Shown here: positions 26,510 through 34,976 of the stretch, piece by piece | How positions within the stretch are numbered: position 1 is the stretch's first letter | Layout: each line of letters begins with the position of its first letter | From: an uncultured Prevotellaceae bacterium | GTDB taxonomy: Bacteria; Bacteroidota; Bacteroidia; Bacteroidales; Bacteroidaceae | Assembly: GCA_900313615.1 (NCBI GenBank) | Contig: OMRP01000004.1 | Span: forward strand, 1-64,000 | Direction: 5' to 3' | DNA length: 64,000 nucleotides | Notes under the pieces: generated by a model | Database searches by the model: none | Told to the model about the DNA's origin: nothing | Seen by the model: the letters and a program-made list of their open reading frames with translations, nothing else | Program-made: the position numbers and the translations under genes

Positions 26510-27594
26510 TCACCGATAGTTACAACCACATATTCCGACTGCGTGCCGATACGGTATTTGCCACCCCAAAGTCCTAAGCCGCTGCTCACGTAGTAATGGG
26601 TGTTGCCACGCTGCCACGGGCCGAATGAACATTCATAGACGGCATCGGTAATCCATGAGATAGGCCATATCTGGCCACGGTGAGTGTGACCGCTGAACTG
26701 GAAGTCAACACTTTCCTGTTCGGCCTCTTCCAAATGGTAGGGCTGGTGGTCGAGCAAAATGGTGTATTTGCTCTTGTCAGCATGGCGCATGATGTCGGTC
26801 AATGCTTTCCGGTGCCGGTTGGTGCGGTCGTCGCGTCCGATGATGCACAGGTCGTCCACCACCACGGCGGTGTCGCGCAATAGATGGATGCCCGCTTCTT
26901 CGTAGAATCGTTGGGCGGCGGGTTCACCACTGAAATATTCATGGTTGCCAAGGCAAGCGTAGATAGGCGCTTTCACTTGGTGGAACACCTCTGCCATCCG
27001 TTCTTCCAGCAGTGGACGCATGCTCATGTCGATGATGTCGCCAGCCACCAACACCAAGTCGGGCTGTTCGGCGTTGATCATCTCCACCCACCGTTCCAGG
27101 GCGGCACGACGGTTATGGTAGCCTAGGTGCAGGTCGCTTACCATTACCAGTTTCTTTTTTCCGTTCAGGGATTTCTGTGTGGTCAACGTCACTGTTTCGC
27201 GTTCTTTATGTTGGTAATGGAAATAGCCATAGACGAACACCGCCACCATCAATACGAGGATGCTGATGCTTGTGATACCATTGTCGTGCAGCCATGCCTT
27301 GGGCACCAAGCGCACCAAGCGGCCGATGTCGAGCACCAAGAAGGTCATCAGTAGGTAAAGCAAGATGATGGGTGCAGAAAAACCAACATTGTAAATGGTG
27401 CTGCCCAACCATAAAGGCATGCGGTCAGGAAGACCTCCGAAGTTGAGGAACATACAGGCGAAACAGACCAGCAACAGCCCCAAGATGCTCCATCGCAATC
27501 CTTTCGACAATGGCAACACATGCCAGATGTGCCATCCGACATAACTGATGCCTGCCATCAGTATTACGAAGAAAAAAAGAAAAAATAATTTCAC
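26506..27594 (-). CDS. Membrane-bound metallophosphoesterase (YkuE/YaeI-like)
   Basis: 362 residues. Four hydrophobic segments occupy the first 125 residues, followed by a calcineurin-like phosphoesterase domain with all metal-binding motifs: SDLHLG (Asp154, His156), GDIID (185-189), GNHEYF (216-221), HQPYH and GHTHRGQ (302-308). The domain should face the periplasm or cytoplasm at the inner membrane. Related enzymes cleave UDP-diacylglucosamine or other phosphoesters; the substrate here is unknown. It lies 39 bases downstream of cdsA, which may hint at phospholipid metabolism. Confidence 0.88.
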   Translation of the reverse strand: MKLFFLFFFVILMAGISYVGWHIWHVLPLSKGLRWSILGLLLVCFACMFLNFGGLPDRMPLWLGSTIYNVGFSAPIILLYLLMTFLVLDIGRLVRLVPKAWLHDNGITSISILVLMVAVFVYGYFHYQHKERETVTLTTQKSLNGKKKLVMVSDLHLGYHNRRAALERWVEMINAEQPDLVLVAGDIIDMSMRPLLEERMAEVFHQVKAPIYACLGNHEYFSGEPAAQRFYEEAGIHLLRDTAVVVDDLCIIGRDDRTNRHRKALTDIMRHADKSKYTILLDHQPYHLEEAEQESVDFQFSGHTHRGQIWPISWITDAVYECSFGPWQRGNTHYYVSSGLGLWGGKYRIGTQSEYVVVTIGE

Positions 27595-27633
27595 TTTGTT
27601 AGTTCCATAAAAGAAGAGAAGGGTCCCTCTCTT

Positions 27634-28488
27634 TTACACTATTGTCAGCGTGTATAGATACACCACGGCGGCGGGGATGGCCATCAACGATGAGTCGAAG
27701 CGGTCGAGCATGCCACCATGGCCAGGCAGGATATTGCCACTATCTTTTACGCCAATTGTGCGCTTCATGAGCGACTCCACGAGGTCGCCGAGGGTGCCAA
27801 ACACCACGACAACGAGTCCCAAGCCCATCCATACGGCTATCGACAGCCCGTTGCCATCGGGAACGAACACACCGCCGATGAGAGCCGCTGCGATGAGCAC
27901 GAATACGGCACCGCCAATGCTTCCTTCCCAACTCTTGCCGGGCGACACGCGGGGAAACAGTTTGTGTTTGCCCAGTAGCGAACCCACGCAGTAGGCTCCC
28001 GTGTCGTTCACCCAGAGGAAGATAAACACGCTCAGTGGCAACAGGTAATTGTAACTCACCTCCCCCGTGGGTGCTGTTTGGAAAGCCAGCATGTTGATGG
28101 TGGCGAAGGGCAGCGCTATATACATCTGGCTGAGCATACTGTAGGCCCAGTTGTGCAAGGGGTGGGGTGCTTGTAGAAACAGTTCAGAGATGATGATGTA
28201 CATCACCGTGAGCAAATAAGGGATGAACACGGTGGCGGGTGTCATGCCCGTGCAGTATCCTGCCACTGCGAGGAAAAAATATACGCCGGCGGCGGTGCAC
28301 AGGAAACGGTTCACTATCACCTCTTTCAGGTTGTTCACCAGTCCAGTGAATTCCCAGATGGTGAGTCCCGTAATCAGTGCGAAGAGGAAAATCATAGCCT
28401 CTGGCTTGAGAAAACAGGTAACGATGGCGGCCACAAACAGCACGCCAGTGATGGTCCTGACAATGAGGTTTTTCATCTTTCCACTCAT
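27634..28488 (-). CDS. cdsA: Phosphatidate cytidylyltransferase CdsA
   Basis: 284 residues with about eight membrane segments. It makes CDP-diacylglycerol from CTP and phosphatidic acid, the branch point of phospholipid synthesis. The family signature near the C-terminus (LMKRTIGVKDSGNILPGHGG followed by MLDRFDS) is complete, and the internal block FPRVSPGKSWEGSIGG is also typical. The ATG overlaps the ftsH stop codon (ATGA). The order rsfS-ftsH-cdsA is conserved in Bacteroidetes. Confidence 0.95.
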   Translation of the reverse strand: MSGKMKNLIVRTITGVLFVAAIVTCFLKPEAMIFLFALITGLTIWEFTGLVNNLKEVIVNRFLCTAAGVYFFLAVAGYCTGMTPATVFIPYLLTVMYIIISELFLQAPHPLHNWAYSMLSQMYIALPFATINMLAFQTAPTGEVSYNYLLPLSVFIFLWVNDTGAYCVGSLLGKHKLFPRVSPGKSWEGSIGGAVFVLIAAALIGGVFVPDGNGLSIAVWMGLGLVVVVFGTLGDLVESLMKRTIGVKDSGNILPGHGGMLDRFDSSLMAIPAAVVYLYTLTIV

Positions 28489-30542
28489 GATTCTTCCTTG
28501 TCTGTTGAAACGTTATCTTCTGCGGAGGTCGTCGTGTTGTCGACGGGTGCGTCGGGTGTCTCCGTGGCGTCGGTGTTGTCGGGGACGTAAGCAGGGGGCT
28601 TGGGCCCTTCCGCCTCTTCCATCGCCATGATTTCCTGTGAACGACTCACCCAGGGGCGTTTGCCGAAAATTTTCTCCAGGTCGTCGGCGAAAATCACCTC
28701 ACGACGGATGAGCATCTCAGCCAGGGCATTGTGTCCCTCGTGGTGCTCCAGCAGAAGTTTTTTCGCGCGCTCATACTGCTCATTGATCATCTCCAGCACC
28801 TCGTCGTCAATCACCTTGGCAGTGGTTTCGGAATAGGGTCGCTGGAACTGGTATTCTTGGTTGTTGTAATAACTGATATTGGGTAATTTCTCGCTCATAC
28901 CAGCATAGGCAATCATACTATATGCGCTCTTCGTGGCCCGTTCCAAGTCGTTGATGGCACCGGTGGAGATATGGCCAGTAAACAATTCCTCGGCGGCACG
29001 GCCTCCCAGAAGCGAGCACATCTCGTCGAGCATCTCTTCCTTGGTGGTAATCTGTCGTTCCTCGGGCAGGTACCAGGCGGCTCCTAATGCACGGCCACGG
29101 GGCACGATGGTCACCTTGACCAGTGGCGCGGCATGTTCGCAGAACCATGAGATGGTGGCGTGGCCAGCCTCGTGGAGAGCGATAGCGCGTTTCTCTTGGG
29201 CAGTCATCACCTTTGTCTTCTTCTCGAGACCACCGATAATGCGATCCACGGCGTCGAGGAAATCTTGCTTGCTCACTGCCTTGGCATCACGACGGGCGGC
29301 GATGAGGGCAGCCTCGTTGCACACGTTGGCAATGTCGGCACCAGAGAAACCTGGAGTCTGTCGGGCCAGCAGGTCTATGTCTACGCTGTTGTCCACCTTC
29401 ACGGGTCTCAGATGCACTTGGAAGATGGCTTTGCGTTCGTTCAGGTCGGGTAGGTCGACGTTGATTTGCCGGTCGAATCGTCCAGCGCGAAGGAGCGCTT
29501 TGTCGAGCATGTCGGCGCGGTTGGTGGCGGCGAGAATAATCACACCACTGTTGGTTCCAAATCCGTCCATCTCGGTAAGCAATGCATTGAGAGTGTTTTC
29601 GCGCTCGTCATTGCCGCCCATCGATGGGTTCTTGCTGCGGGCGCGTCCCACGGCATCTATCTCGTCGATGAAGATGATACAGGGCGATTTCTCTTTGGCC
29701 TGGCGGAACAGGTCGCGCACCCTACTGGCACCCACACCTACGAACATCTCCACAAAGTCGCTACCGCTCATTGAGAAGAAGGGGACACCGGCTTCACCGG
29801 CCACGGCTTTCGCCAGAAGCGTCTTACCCGTTCCCGGAGGACCCACCAACAAGGCTCCCTTGGGAATTTTTCCACCTAGGTCAGTATATTTCTTGGGGTT
29901 CTTCAGGAACTCCACGATCTCCTGCACCTCCTGCTTCGCTCCTTCTTGACCAGCCACATCCTTGAACGTGATGCCGAGGTCGTTGCCTTTCTCATACATG
30001 CGGGCTTTGCTCTTGCCGACGCTGAACACGCCGCCACCGCCACTGCCACCACCGCCCATGCGGCGCATGAAGAAGAGCCAGATGAAGACGAAGAATAGTA
30101 GGGGCGCAATGTTGATGAGGATGTTCACAAAGTCATTGCCGTTTTTGTTGTCGTAGCTGAACTTACCTGTGAACTTGCCACTGCTGCGGGCGTTGTCGAG
30201 AAATTCCTCCAACTTGTCCACGCTACCGAATTCCACATTCAGATAGGGCTTGGTGCCCACCTGTTTGGTGTCGGCATGGAACACGTCGCGGATATGCTCT
30301 GGCGCCACATACATTTTTAGCGTTTTCTCGTCGGTGTTGGCCACTATCTCCGTAGCCCATCCTTTGTCCACCCATGTCTTGAAGTCGGCATAGGTGGCAT
30401 CGCGACCCACTCCGTCGGGTGAGCCCTCGCCGGAGGAAAAATAGAAAACGAGCAAACCAATGCCGAAGAGGATATATATCCACGTCACGTTAAATTTCGG
30501 CATCTTGGGCTTGTTGTTGTTATTATTATTGTTGTTGTCCAT
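28485..30542 (-). CDS. ftsH: ATP-dependent zinc metalloprotease FtsH
   Basis: 685 residues. FtsH is an inner-membrane hexameric AAA+ protease that degrades misassembled membrane proteins and regulators. Membrane helices flank the periplasmic part at about 19-36 and 138-159. The AAA domain has Walker A GPPGTGKT (234-241), the pore motif [12 protein letters not shown], Walker [11 protein letters not shown] and the second region of homology; the protease site is HEAGH (457-461). A run of eight asparagines follows Met-Asp, encoded by AAC/AAT triplets, and a 40-residue acidic, Thr/Asp-rich tail ends the protein. Start chosen at ATG 30542, the only one near the first helix. Confidence 0.97.
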   Translation of the reverse strand: MDNNNNNNNNKPKMPKFNVTWIYILFGIGLLVFYFSSGEGSPDGVGRDATYADFKTWVDKGWATEIVANTDEKTLKMYVAPEHIRDVFHADTKQVGTKPYLNVEFGSVDKLEEFLDNARSSGKFTGKFSYDNKNGNDFVNILINIAPLLFFVFIWLFFMRRMGGGGSGGGGVFSVGKSKARMYEKGNDLGITFKDVAGQEGAKQEVQEIVEFLKNPKKYTDLGGKIPKGALLVGPPGTGKTLLAKAVAGEAGVPFFSMSGSDFVEMFVGVGASRVRDLFRQAKEKSPCIIFIDEIDAVGRARSKNPSMGGNDERENTLNALLTEMDGFGTNSGVIILAATNRADMLDKALLRAGRFDRQINVDLPDLNERKAIFQVHLRPVKVDNSVDIDLLARQTPGFSGADIANVCNEAALIAARRDAKAVSKQDFLDAVDRIIGGLEKKTKVMTAQEKRAIALHEAGHATISWFCEHAAPLVKVTIVPRGRALGAAWYLPEERQITTKEEMLDEMCSLLGGRAAEELFTGHISTGAINDLERATKSAYSMIAYAGMSEKLPNISYYNNQEYQFQRPYSETTAKVIDDEVLEMINEQYERAKKLLLEHHEGHNALAEMLIRREVIFADDLEKIFGKRPWVSRSQEIMAMEEAEGPKPPAYVPDNTDATETPDAPVDNTTTSAEDNVSTDKEES

Positions 30543-30570
30543 GTATCAATTGGAATTTAATAGTTTTTGA

Positions 30571-30625
30571 GGAAGTTAAAATGGAAGTTAATTCGCTTCG
30601 CTCATGGAAATTAAAGTGGGAGTTA
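30571..30625 (-). repeat. MSEAN-type intergenic element, copy 1 (rsfS-ftsH gap)
   Basis: The minus strand reads AACTCCCACTTTAATTTCC, then ATGAGCGAAGCGAATTAA, then CTTCCATTTTAACTTCC. The conserved core (30587-30606) is the same as at 44569-44588 and 61968-61987 and is co-oriented with the genes. It contains a 5-codon ORF M-S-E-A-N-stop, 44 bases before the ftsH ATG. Confidence 0.8.
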
Positions 30626-30644
30626 CTTTTCCCTCTTCACTTAT

Positions 30645-31001
30645 TTATTCGTCTTCGATTTTTGTGAGTTTGGCATCTTGCCACAGGTTTTCCAAATTGT
30701 AATATTCACGCATGTCGGGCACGAACACGTGAACCATCACGTCCACATAGTCCATGGCCACCCACACGGCATTCTCCAAGCCTACCACGCGTAATGGTTT
30801 TTCACTTAGTTTCTCGCGTACAGTGTCGCTCACCGACTCGGTGATGGCTTCTACCTGCATGGGTGAATTGCCTTGGCAGATAACGAAATAACGACAGATG
30901 GTGCCGTCAATCTTGCTCAGGTCGGCCACGACGATGCCGCTGCCTTTCTTTTCCTGTATACCTTTGATGATGTAACGTACTAATTTCTTTGTTGGATCCA
31001 T
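30645..31001 (-). CDS. rsfS: Ribosome silencing factor RsfS
   Basis: 118 residues, the usual size. RsfS binds ribosomal protein L14 on the 50S subunit and blocks subunit joining in starvation or stationary phase. The typical sequence runs IIKGIQEKKGSGIVVADLSKI, then DYFVICQGNS-like RYFVICQGNSPMQVEAI, then GLENAVWVAMDYVDVMVHVF and YYNLENLW. A TAACTTTG box on the minus strand (31027-31034) gives a leader of about 20 bases. It is the first gene of the rsfS-ftsH-cdsA run. Confidence 0.95.
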   Translation of the reverse strand: MDPTKKLVRYIIKGIQEKKGSGIVVADLSKIDGTICRYFVICQGNSPMQVEAITESVSDTVREKLSEKPLRVVGLENAVWVAMDYVDVMVHVFVPDMREYYNLENLWQDAKLTKIEDE

Positions 31002-31026
31002 TCAATGATAATGTGAATTTGAATTG

Positions 31027-31034
31027 CAAAGTTA
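31027..31034 (-). promoter_or_regulatory. -7 box for rsfS
   Basis: Minus-strand TAACTTTG, 26 bases before the rsfS ATG, back to back with the tRNA-Gln promoter on the other strand. Confidence 0.55.
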
Positions 31035-31114
31035 CTCATATTTATGTTATTTCCGTGAAAACGACTCCAAAATAGTTGTGATTTTCATTTTTTTTAGAAA
31101 AATCCTCAAAAATA

Positions 31115-31146
31115 TTTGGAAGTTTCGGAAAATCGCAGTACCTTTG
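31115..31146 (+). promoter_or_regulatory. Promoter of tRNA-Gln
   Basis: TTTG at 31115-31118, 20-base spacer, TACCTTTG at 31139-31146: an exact match to the Bacteroidetes housekeeping promoter. The transcript would begin about 25 bases before the mature tRNA. Confidence 0.8.
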
Positions 31147-31175
31147 CAGTTGCAATTAGGGAATTGTATCTTCAT

Positions 31176-31246
31176 TGGGATATGGTGTAATGGTAACACT
31201 ACAGATTCTGGTCCTGTCATTCTTGGTTCGAGTCCGAGTATCCCAA
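31176..31246 (+). tRNA. tRNA-Gln (anticodon CTG)
   Basis: Acceptor arms TGGGATA and TATCCCA pair fully, the D arm is GTG...CAC around AATGGTAA, the anticodon loop TTCTGGT carries CTG, and the T arm CTTGG-TTCGAGT-CCGAG is intact. The TGG start and CTG anticodon point to glutamine, as in E. coli tRNA-Gln. CCA is not encoded. Confidence 0.9.
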
Positions 31247-31254
31247 CGACAAAG

Positions 31255-31282
31255 AAGCGCTTCATGATGAAGCGCTTTTTTT
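31255..31282 (+). terminator. Terminator after tRNA-Gln
   Basis: Perfect 10-base stem AAGCGCTTCA / TGAAGCGCTT, 3-base loop, followed by a T run. Confidence 0.85.
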
Positions 31283-31343
31283 GTTGTTTTTGTTCCACGA
31301 TGTCCTCGCTTGACAATCTTGAAATGTTGAGGGTATCAAAACG

Positions 31344-31375
31344 ACACTGACACCGCTTGATAGTGGTGTCAGTGT
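31344..31375 (-). terminator. Terminator of the DUF349 gene
   Basis: ACACTGACACC / GGTGTCAGTGT form an 11-pair stem with a 10-base loop. On the minus strand it is followed by CGTTTTG, 27 bases past the stop codon. Confidence 0.75.
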
Positions 31376-31401
31376 TGTATAGGTTGTTGGCGCGCAACGT
31401 T

Positions 31402-33534
31402 TTACTCTTCTTCTTTCTTTTCGGCGTCTTTGTCTTTGTTGGCGTTCTCCTCGTCGATGGCCTTGATTTTGTCGTAAACCAACTTCAGGTCGTCCTTCAG
31501 TTTGTCCACCTTGCGGTTCATCTCGTCGATGAGGCTGTTGCCTTTCTTGCTCGACACGCTGAGGAATCCGATATTGTTTTCGTAGGTCTGTATCTCCTGC
31601 TTCAGCGTCTCATAACGGTGCATCAGACGGGCACGCTCGCTATCGAGTGCACTGGCACCCTTTTCGGCAACATTCTTCAGGTTGCTGCGGAAATTATCCA
31701 AACGACGGCGGTTGACAGAAACATTATGCTCCTTGTACAACACGTCGAGCACCTCGTGGAACTCTTTGTACACCTTGTCTTTGTCGCGGTAGGGCACATG
31801 GCCAATGGCGTTGTATTCCGACACCAACTCGTGCACCTGCTCCTGCATGTCGTCACCACCTGCTTCGGCAAGGGCTTTCAGGCGTGCTATGACATCGCGT
31901 TTCTTGGCCAAGTTGTCACGTTCCTCGTTACGCGTGCCGGCATTGGCGGCGTTGCGGGCTTCGAAGAATTTGTTGCAAGCCCCCAGGAACTCGTTCCACA
32001 GTTGGTCACCCAGTTTCTTGGGCACCATGCCGATGGTTTTCCACTCCTTCTGTAGGGCAATGAGTTTGTCGCTCGTCTGCTTCCAGTCGGTGCTGTCTTG
32101 CAAGGCCTTGGCCTGCTCCACCAACTCGCGTTTTTTGTCGGCATTGGCGGCAAATTGTGACTTCATATCGCGGAAGAACTGTGTCTTGCGTCCGAAGAAG
32201 TCGTCGCAAGCGGCGCGGAAACGCTCGAAAATCTTCACGTTCATCTTTTGGGGGGCGAAACCGATGGTCTTCCACTCCGACTGCAAGGCGATAATCTCAC
32301 GGGTGTGACGTTCCCAGTCTGCGGCTCCCTTGTTTTCTTCTTTGGCGATGGTTTCCACCTTCTCGCACAACTCGGTCTTCTTGGCCAGGTTGTCCTCTTC
32401 CTTGGAGCGCAACTCCTCGAAATGCTGCTGGTGACGTTTGTTCACCACCGTTGAGGCAGCTTTGAAACGAGTCCACACCTCTTCACGAAGGTCTTTGCTC
32501 ACTGGACCGGTCTCACGGTATTGCTGGTGCAGTTCCTGCAACTGGTGGAAGGCGCTGATGACATCAGGCTCGTCGGCCAGACGTTCGGCTGCCTCGCACA
32601 AGCGGGTCTTCAACTCCAAGTTCTTCTTGAAGTCGTATTCTCGGGCTTCGCTATTGAGCTTGAGCAGGTCGTAGAACTGCTCCACATTATGCTGGTAGTT
32701 ACGCCAAAGTTCGTTGGCGCGCTCGTTTGGCACGGCCTTGATTTCTTTCCATTCCTGTTGCAGTTTCTTGAACTCCTGGAACGACTTGTTGGCTTCTTCG
32801 GGCGAAGTGGCCATGCCCTTGATACGTTCGATGATGGCCAATTTCTTTTGAAGGTTCTCCTCCTTCTCTTTCTCCAGTTCTTGGAATGCTTTGCTGCGTT
32901 TCTCGCGGATGAGTATCATCTCGGCCTTGAAGGTCTCCTCGTCGGGGTCGGGATGAACGACATACTGGTTGGGGTCACCACCATTGTCGATGTATTCTTT
33001 TAACTGTGCTTCACGGTCGGCCTTGTGCAACTTGTAGAAGATGGTCTTCAAGTGGTCAACCTCGTCTTTCGATGGGGTCTCGTCGCCATGGGCAATCTCC
33101 TTCACACGTTCCAACACCTCGGCCTTTGTGGTGTAAACCTTGCGCGGTGCTTCTTCTTCGGGTGCGGGTTCCTCTGCAGGAGCCTCCTCCACGGGCGCGG
33201 GTTCCTCTGCAGGAGCCTCCTCCACGGGTGCAGGTTCCTCTGCTGGAGCCTCCTCCACGGGTACAGGTTCCTCAGCGGGAGCCTCCTCCACGGGTGCGGG
33301 TTCCTCAACAGGAGCCTCCTCCACGGGTGCGGGTTCCTCTGCGGGAGCCTCCTCCACGGGTGCAGGTTCCTCTGCTGGAGCCTCCTCCACGGGTGCAGGT
33401 TCCTCTGCAGGAACTTCCTCCACGGGTGCAGGTTCCTCAACAGGAGCCGTTTGTTGTTCCACCTGGGCGGTTTCTTCCACCTTTTTTACTTCTTCTGGGT
33501 TACCCTGGGTCAGGGTGTTGTCTTGAGAGTCCAT
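31402..33534 (-). CDS. DUF349 protein with Pro/Glu 11-residue repeats
   Basis: 710 residues. Residues 33-131 hold nine tandem copies of the 11-residue unit EEPAPVEEAPA, then come several DUF349 modules (helical, W-rich: LQQEWKEIKAVP, LQSEWKTIGFAP, LQKEWKTIGMVP, each followed by a Phe-rich segment such as FRAACDDFFGRK) over about 240-620, and an acidic coiled-coil end. DUF349 proteins are widespread in Bacteroidetes; the function is unknown and they are predicted cytoplasmic. No signal peptide. The acidic, proline-rich N-terminus is likely disordered. A TATGTTTG box (33624-33631, minus) precedes it by about 90 bases. Confidence 0.85.
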   Translation of the reverse strand: MDSQDNTLTQGNPEEVKKVEETAQVEQQTAPVEEPAPVEEVPAEEPAPVEEAPAEEPAPVEEAPAEEPAPVEEAPVEEPAPVEEAPAEEPVPVEEAPAEEPAPVEEAPAEEPAPVEEAPAEEPAPEEEAPRKVYTTKAEVLERVKEIAHGDETPSKDEVDHLKTIFYKLHKADREAQLKEYIDNGGDPNQYVVHPDPDEETFKAEMILIREKRSKAFQELEKEKEENLQKKLAIIERIKGMATSPEEANKSFQEFKKLQQEWKEIKAVPNERANELWRNYQHNVEQFYDLLKLNSEAREYDFKKNLELKTRLCEAAERLADEPDVISAFHQLQELHQQYRETGPVSKDLREEVWTRFKAASTVVNKRHQQHFEELRSKEEDNLAKKTELCEKVETIAKEENKGAADWERHTREIIALQSEWKTIGFAPQKMNVKIFERFRAACDDFFGRKTQFFRDMKSQFAANADKKRELVEQAKALQDSTDWKQTSDKLIALQKEWKTIGMVPKKLGDQLWNEFLGACNKFFEARNAANAGTRNEERDNLAKKRDVIARLKALAEAGGDDMQEQVHELVSEYNAIGHVPYRDKDKVYKEFHEVLDVLYKEHNVSVNRRRLDNFRSNLKNVAEKGASALDSERARLMHRYETLKQEIQTYENNIGFLSVSSKKGNSLIDEMNRKVDKLKDDLKLVYDKIKAIDEENANKDKDAEKKEEE
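33140..33438 (-). repeat. Nine 33-base tandem coding repeats in the DUF349 gene
   Basis: Period 33 bases, encoding EEPAPVEEAPA with Ala/Val exchanges and one Pro-Val and one Pro-Glu variant. The near identity of copies indicates recent slippage; copy number probably varies among strains. Confidence 0.9.
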
Positions 33535-33623
33535 CGTTTGGCGTTTTGGTTAGGGTTTCGTTTCAAGTCATTAGGCAAGACGGTAAAGCCGTTAGATTTT
33601 ACCGCACTTACACTTTCAAATTG

Positions 33624-33631
33624 CAAACATA
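33624..33631 (-). promoter_or_regulatory. -7 box for the DUF349 gene
   Basis: Minus-strand TATGTTTG fits TAnnTTTG; leader about 83 bases. The -33 position is not clear. Confidence 0.5.
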
Positions 33632-33750
33632 CGAAAAAAAAACGAAACAGCCTAAAAAACGGCAATTTTTTTCAAAAAACGTTATAGAAACCCATCTCAG
33701 CCCTCCCAAAGGGAGGGTGCAGAGTGCGCTTTTAAATCACCAATTGATGT

Positions 33751-33870
33751 AATTATCTTCCCCTCCCTTGGGGAGGGGTAAGGGGTGGGTAATAATCTTC
33801 CCCTCCCTTGGGGAGGGGTAAGGGGCGGGTAATAATATACCCCTCCCTTGGTGAGGGGCTAAGGGTGGGT
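33751..33870. repeat. Three tandem 40-base palindromic G-rich elements after corA
   Basis: Units start at 33751, 33791 and 33831. Each has CCCCTCCC TTGG GGAGGGG (third unit slightly degenerate) followed by TAAGGGGTGGGTA or a variant. The plus strand of units 1 and 2 has four G runs of at least three with loops of 1-3 bases, a canonical quadruplex pattern. The array ends one base before the corA stop codon. Confidence 0.9.
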
Positions 33871-33871
33871 A

Positions 33872-34798
33872 TTAAATCAGTCTCCTTCGTCTGAAAATCC
33901 ACCAGAACACGCCAGACACCACGACGGAGATGACCAATGCAATCATAAATCCAAAGGGACTGGTTTCCATGCCGTTGACAAGGTTCATACCGAAGAGTGA
34001 GGCAATGAGCGTGGGGAACATCATGAGGATGGATACGGAGGTGAGGGTACGCATCACCGTGTTCATATTGTTGTTGATGATGCTCGAATAGGTATCCATC
34101 GTCGACTCGAGGATGTCACTGTATATATTGGCGGTCTCCCTGGCCTGACTCATCTCGATGTTCACGTCCTCGATGAGGTCGGCGTCCAATTCGTCTACTT
34201 GCAGTTTGAATTTGAGTTTGGCCAACAGGTTCTCGTTGCCACGAATGGAAGTGACGAAATAAGTCAAAGAGTCTTGCAGACGCGAGAGGCCAATGAGCGA
34301 CTCGTTGTTGATGTCATGGTCGAGATTGCGCTTTGCACGGTCGATAAGGGCATTGATCTGTTTCAGCCGTTTCAGGTACCACACGGCTGAGGAGAGGAAC
34401 AGACGGAAAATCATGTCGACATAGTCGGTGAAGCCCTCGCCACGTTTCTGCTGGTAACTGACGAAGTCAATCATCATGTTGGTCTCGTAATAACAAACAG
34501 TGATGGTGACGTCGCGCTTGTGGATGATACCCAGCGGCACAGTGGTATAAGGAGTGCGCGAACGTATCTCCTTCACATAAGGGATACGTAGGATGGTGAG
34601 CATCCAACCGTCGTCGTACTCATAACGCGCACGCTCGTCGGTATCGCTGATGTCCGACATGAAATAATCGGGAATGGAGAAACGCTCCTCCAGTTCAAGC
34701 TGGTCTTCCTCGGTGGGACAGGTTACCTGTATCCAGCAGTTGGGTTCCCACTCGTTAAGTTTGGTGAGCCCGTTGTTCGTGTTCCAATAAGTCTTCAT
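33872..34798 (-). CDS. corA: CorA-type magnesium/divalent cation channel
   Basis: 308 residues. A soluble alpha/beta and long-helix domain (1-245) senses cytoplasmic Mg2+; two membrane helices near the C-terminus frame the pore signature GMN in LFGMNLVNGME, followed by FGFMIALVISVVVSGVFWWIF and a basic end RRRRLI. These support a CorA/MRS2-type pentameric channel in the inner membrane. It has a strong Shine-Dalgarno AGGAGG (34807-34812), 8 bases from the ATG, which is unusual for this phylum. The promoter lies far upstream (34977-34984), so the leader is about 170 bases, with strong hairpins and a possible 24-codon ORF. Confidence 0.93.
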   Translation of the reverse strand: MKTYWNTNNGLTKLNEWEPNCWIQVTCPTEEDQLELEERFSIPDYFMSDISDTDERARYEYDDGWMLTILRIPYVKEIRSRTPYTTVPLGIIHKRDVTITVCYYETNMMIDFVSYQQKRGEGFTDYVDMIFRLFLSSAVWYLKRLKQINALIDRAKRNLDHDINNESLIGLSRLQDSLTYFVTSIRGNENLLAKLKFKLQVDELDADLIEDVNIEMSQARETANIYSDILESTMDTYSSIINNNMNTVMRTLTSVSILMMFPTLIASLFGMNLVNGMETSPFGFMIALVISVVVSGVFWWIFRRRRLI

Positions 34799-34831
34799 TT
34801 GCTTGACCTCCTCATAAAAAGTCGTGGCGAA

Positions 34832-34861
34832 CCGGGGACAAGCAAATTGGCATGTCCGCGG
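34832..34861 (-). promoter_or_regulatory. corA leader hairpin 2
   Basis: Minus strand CCGCGGACA pairs with TGTCCCCGG (9 positions, one mismatch) around a 12-base loop. It begins three bases after the stop codon of the leader ORF and ends about 34 bases before the corA ATG, the position expected for an attenuation or translation-control element. Confidence 0.45.
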
Positions 34862-34864
34862 GTC

Positions 34865-34939
34865 TTACATCTTCTGGTTTTCCGGGTGATAATCGTCCAT
34901 GGATTTGTTAGGTTTAATGTGGCGCGTCGCTCCCTTCAT
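34865..34939 (-). CDS. Possible 24-codon leader ORF upstream of corA
   Basis: ATG at 34937-34939, stop TAA at 34865-34867. The peptide starts MKGATRHIKPNKS and ends DDYHPENQKM: mixed polar composition with two prolines. The start codon is inside the 3' arm of hairpin 1, which could hide it. The ORF lies fully within the predicted corA transcript. Leader peptides upstream of Mg2+ transporter genes are known from enteric bacteria (corL, mgtL); this one is not a recognisable relative. Support is limited to position, start, stop and the flanking hairpins; it could be chance. Confidence 0.3.
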   Translation of the reverse strand: MKGATRHIKPNKSMDDYHPENQKM

Positions 34940-34965
34940 GTTTCGCCTGAGAGAAGGGACTACGC
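34924..34965 (-). promoter_or_regulatory. corA leader hairpin 1
   Basis: On the minus strand TCCCTTC pairs perfectly with GAAGGGA around a 15-base loop, and an outer GCGT/ACGC pair closes the structure over a small internal loop. It starts a few bases after the predicted transcription start. Confidence 0.5.
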
Positions 34966-34976
34966 TTTATCGGTTG

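Larger units (their letters stand above)
33535..33871. other. 337-base intergenic region
   Basis: Contains the DUF349 promoter box (33624-33631), a short palindrome (CCCTCCC AAA GGGAGGG, 33701-33717) and a 3-copy tandem array of the palindromic G-rich element (33751-33870). No gene is seen. Confidence 0.75.

Noticed and set aside
33006-33752. Long plus-strand ORFs opposite the DUF349 gene, with repetitive translations
   Set aside because: Openness comes from the 33-base repeat; the minus frame has clear DUF349 domains.
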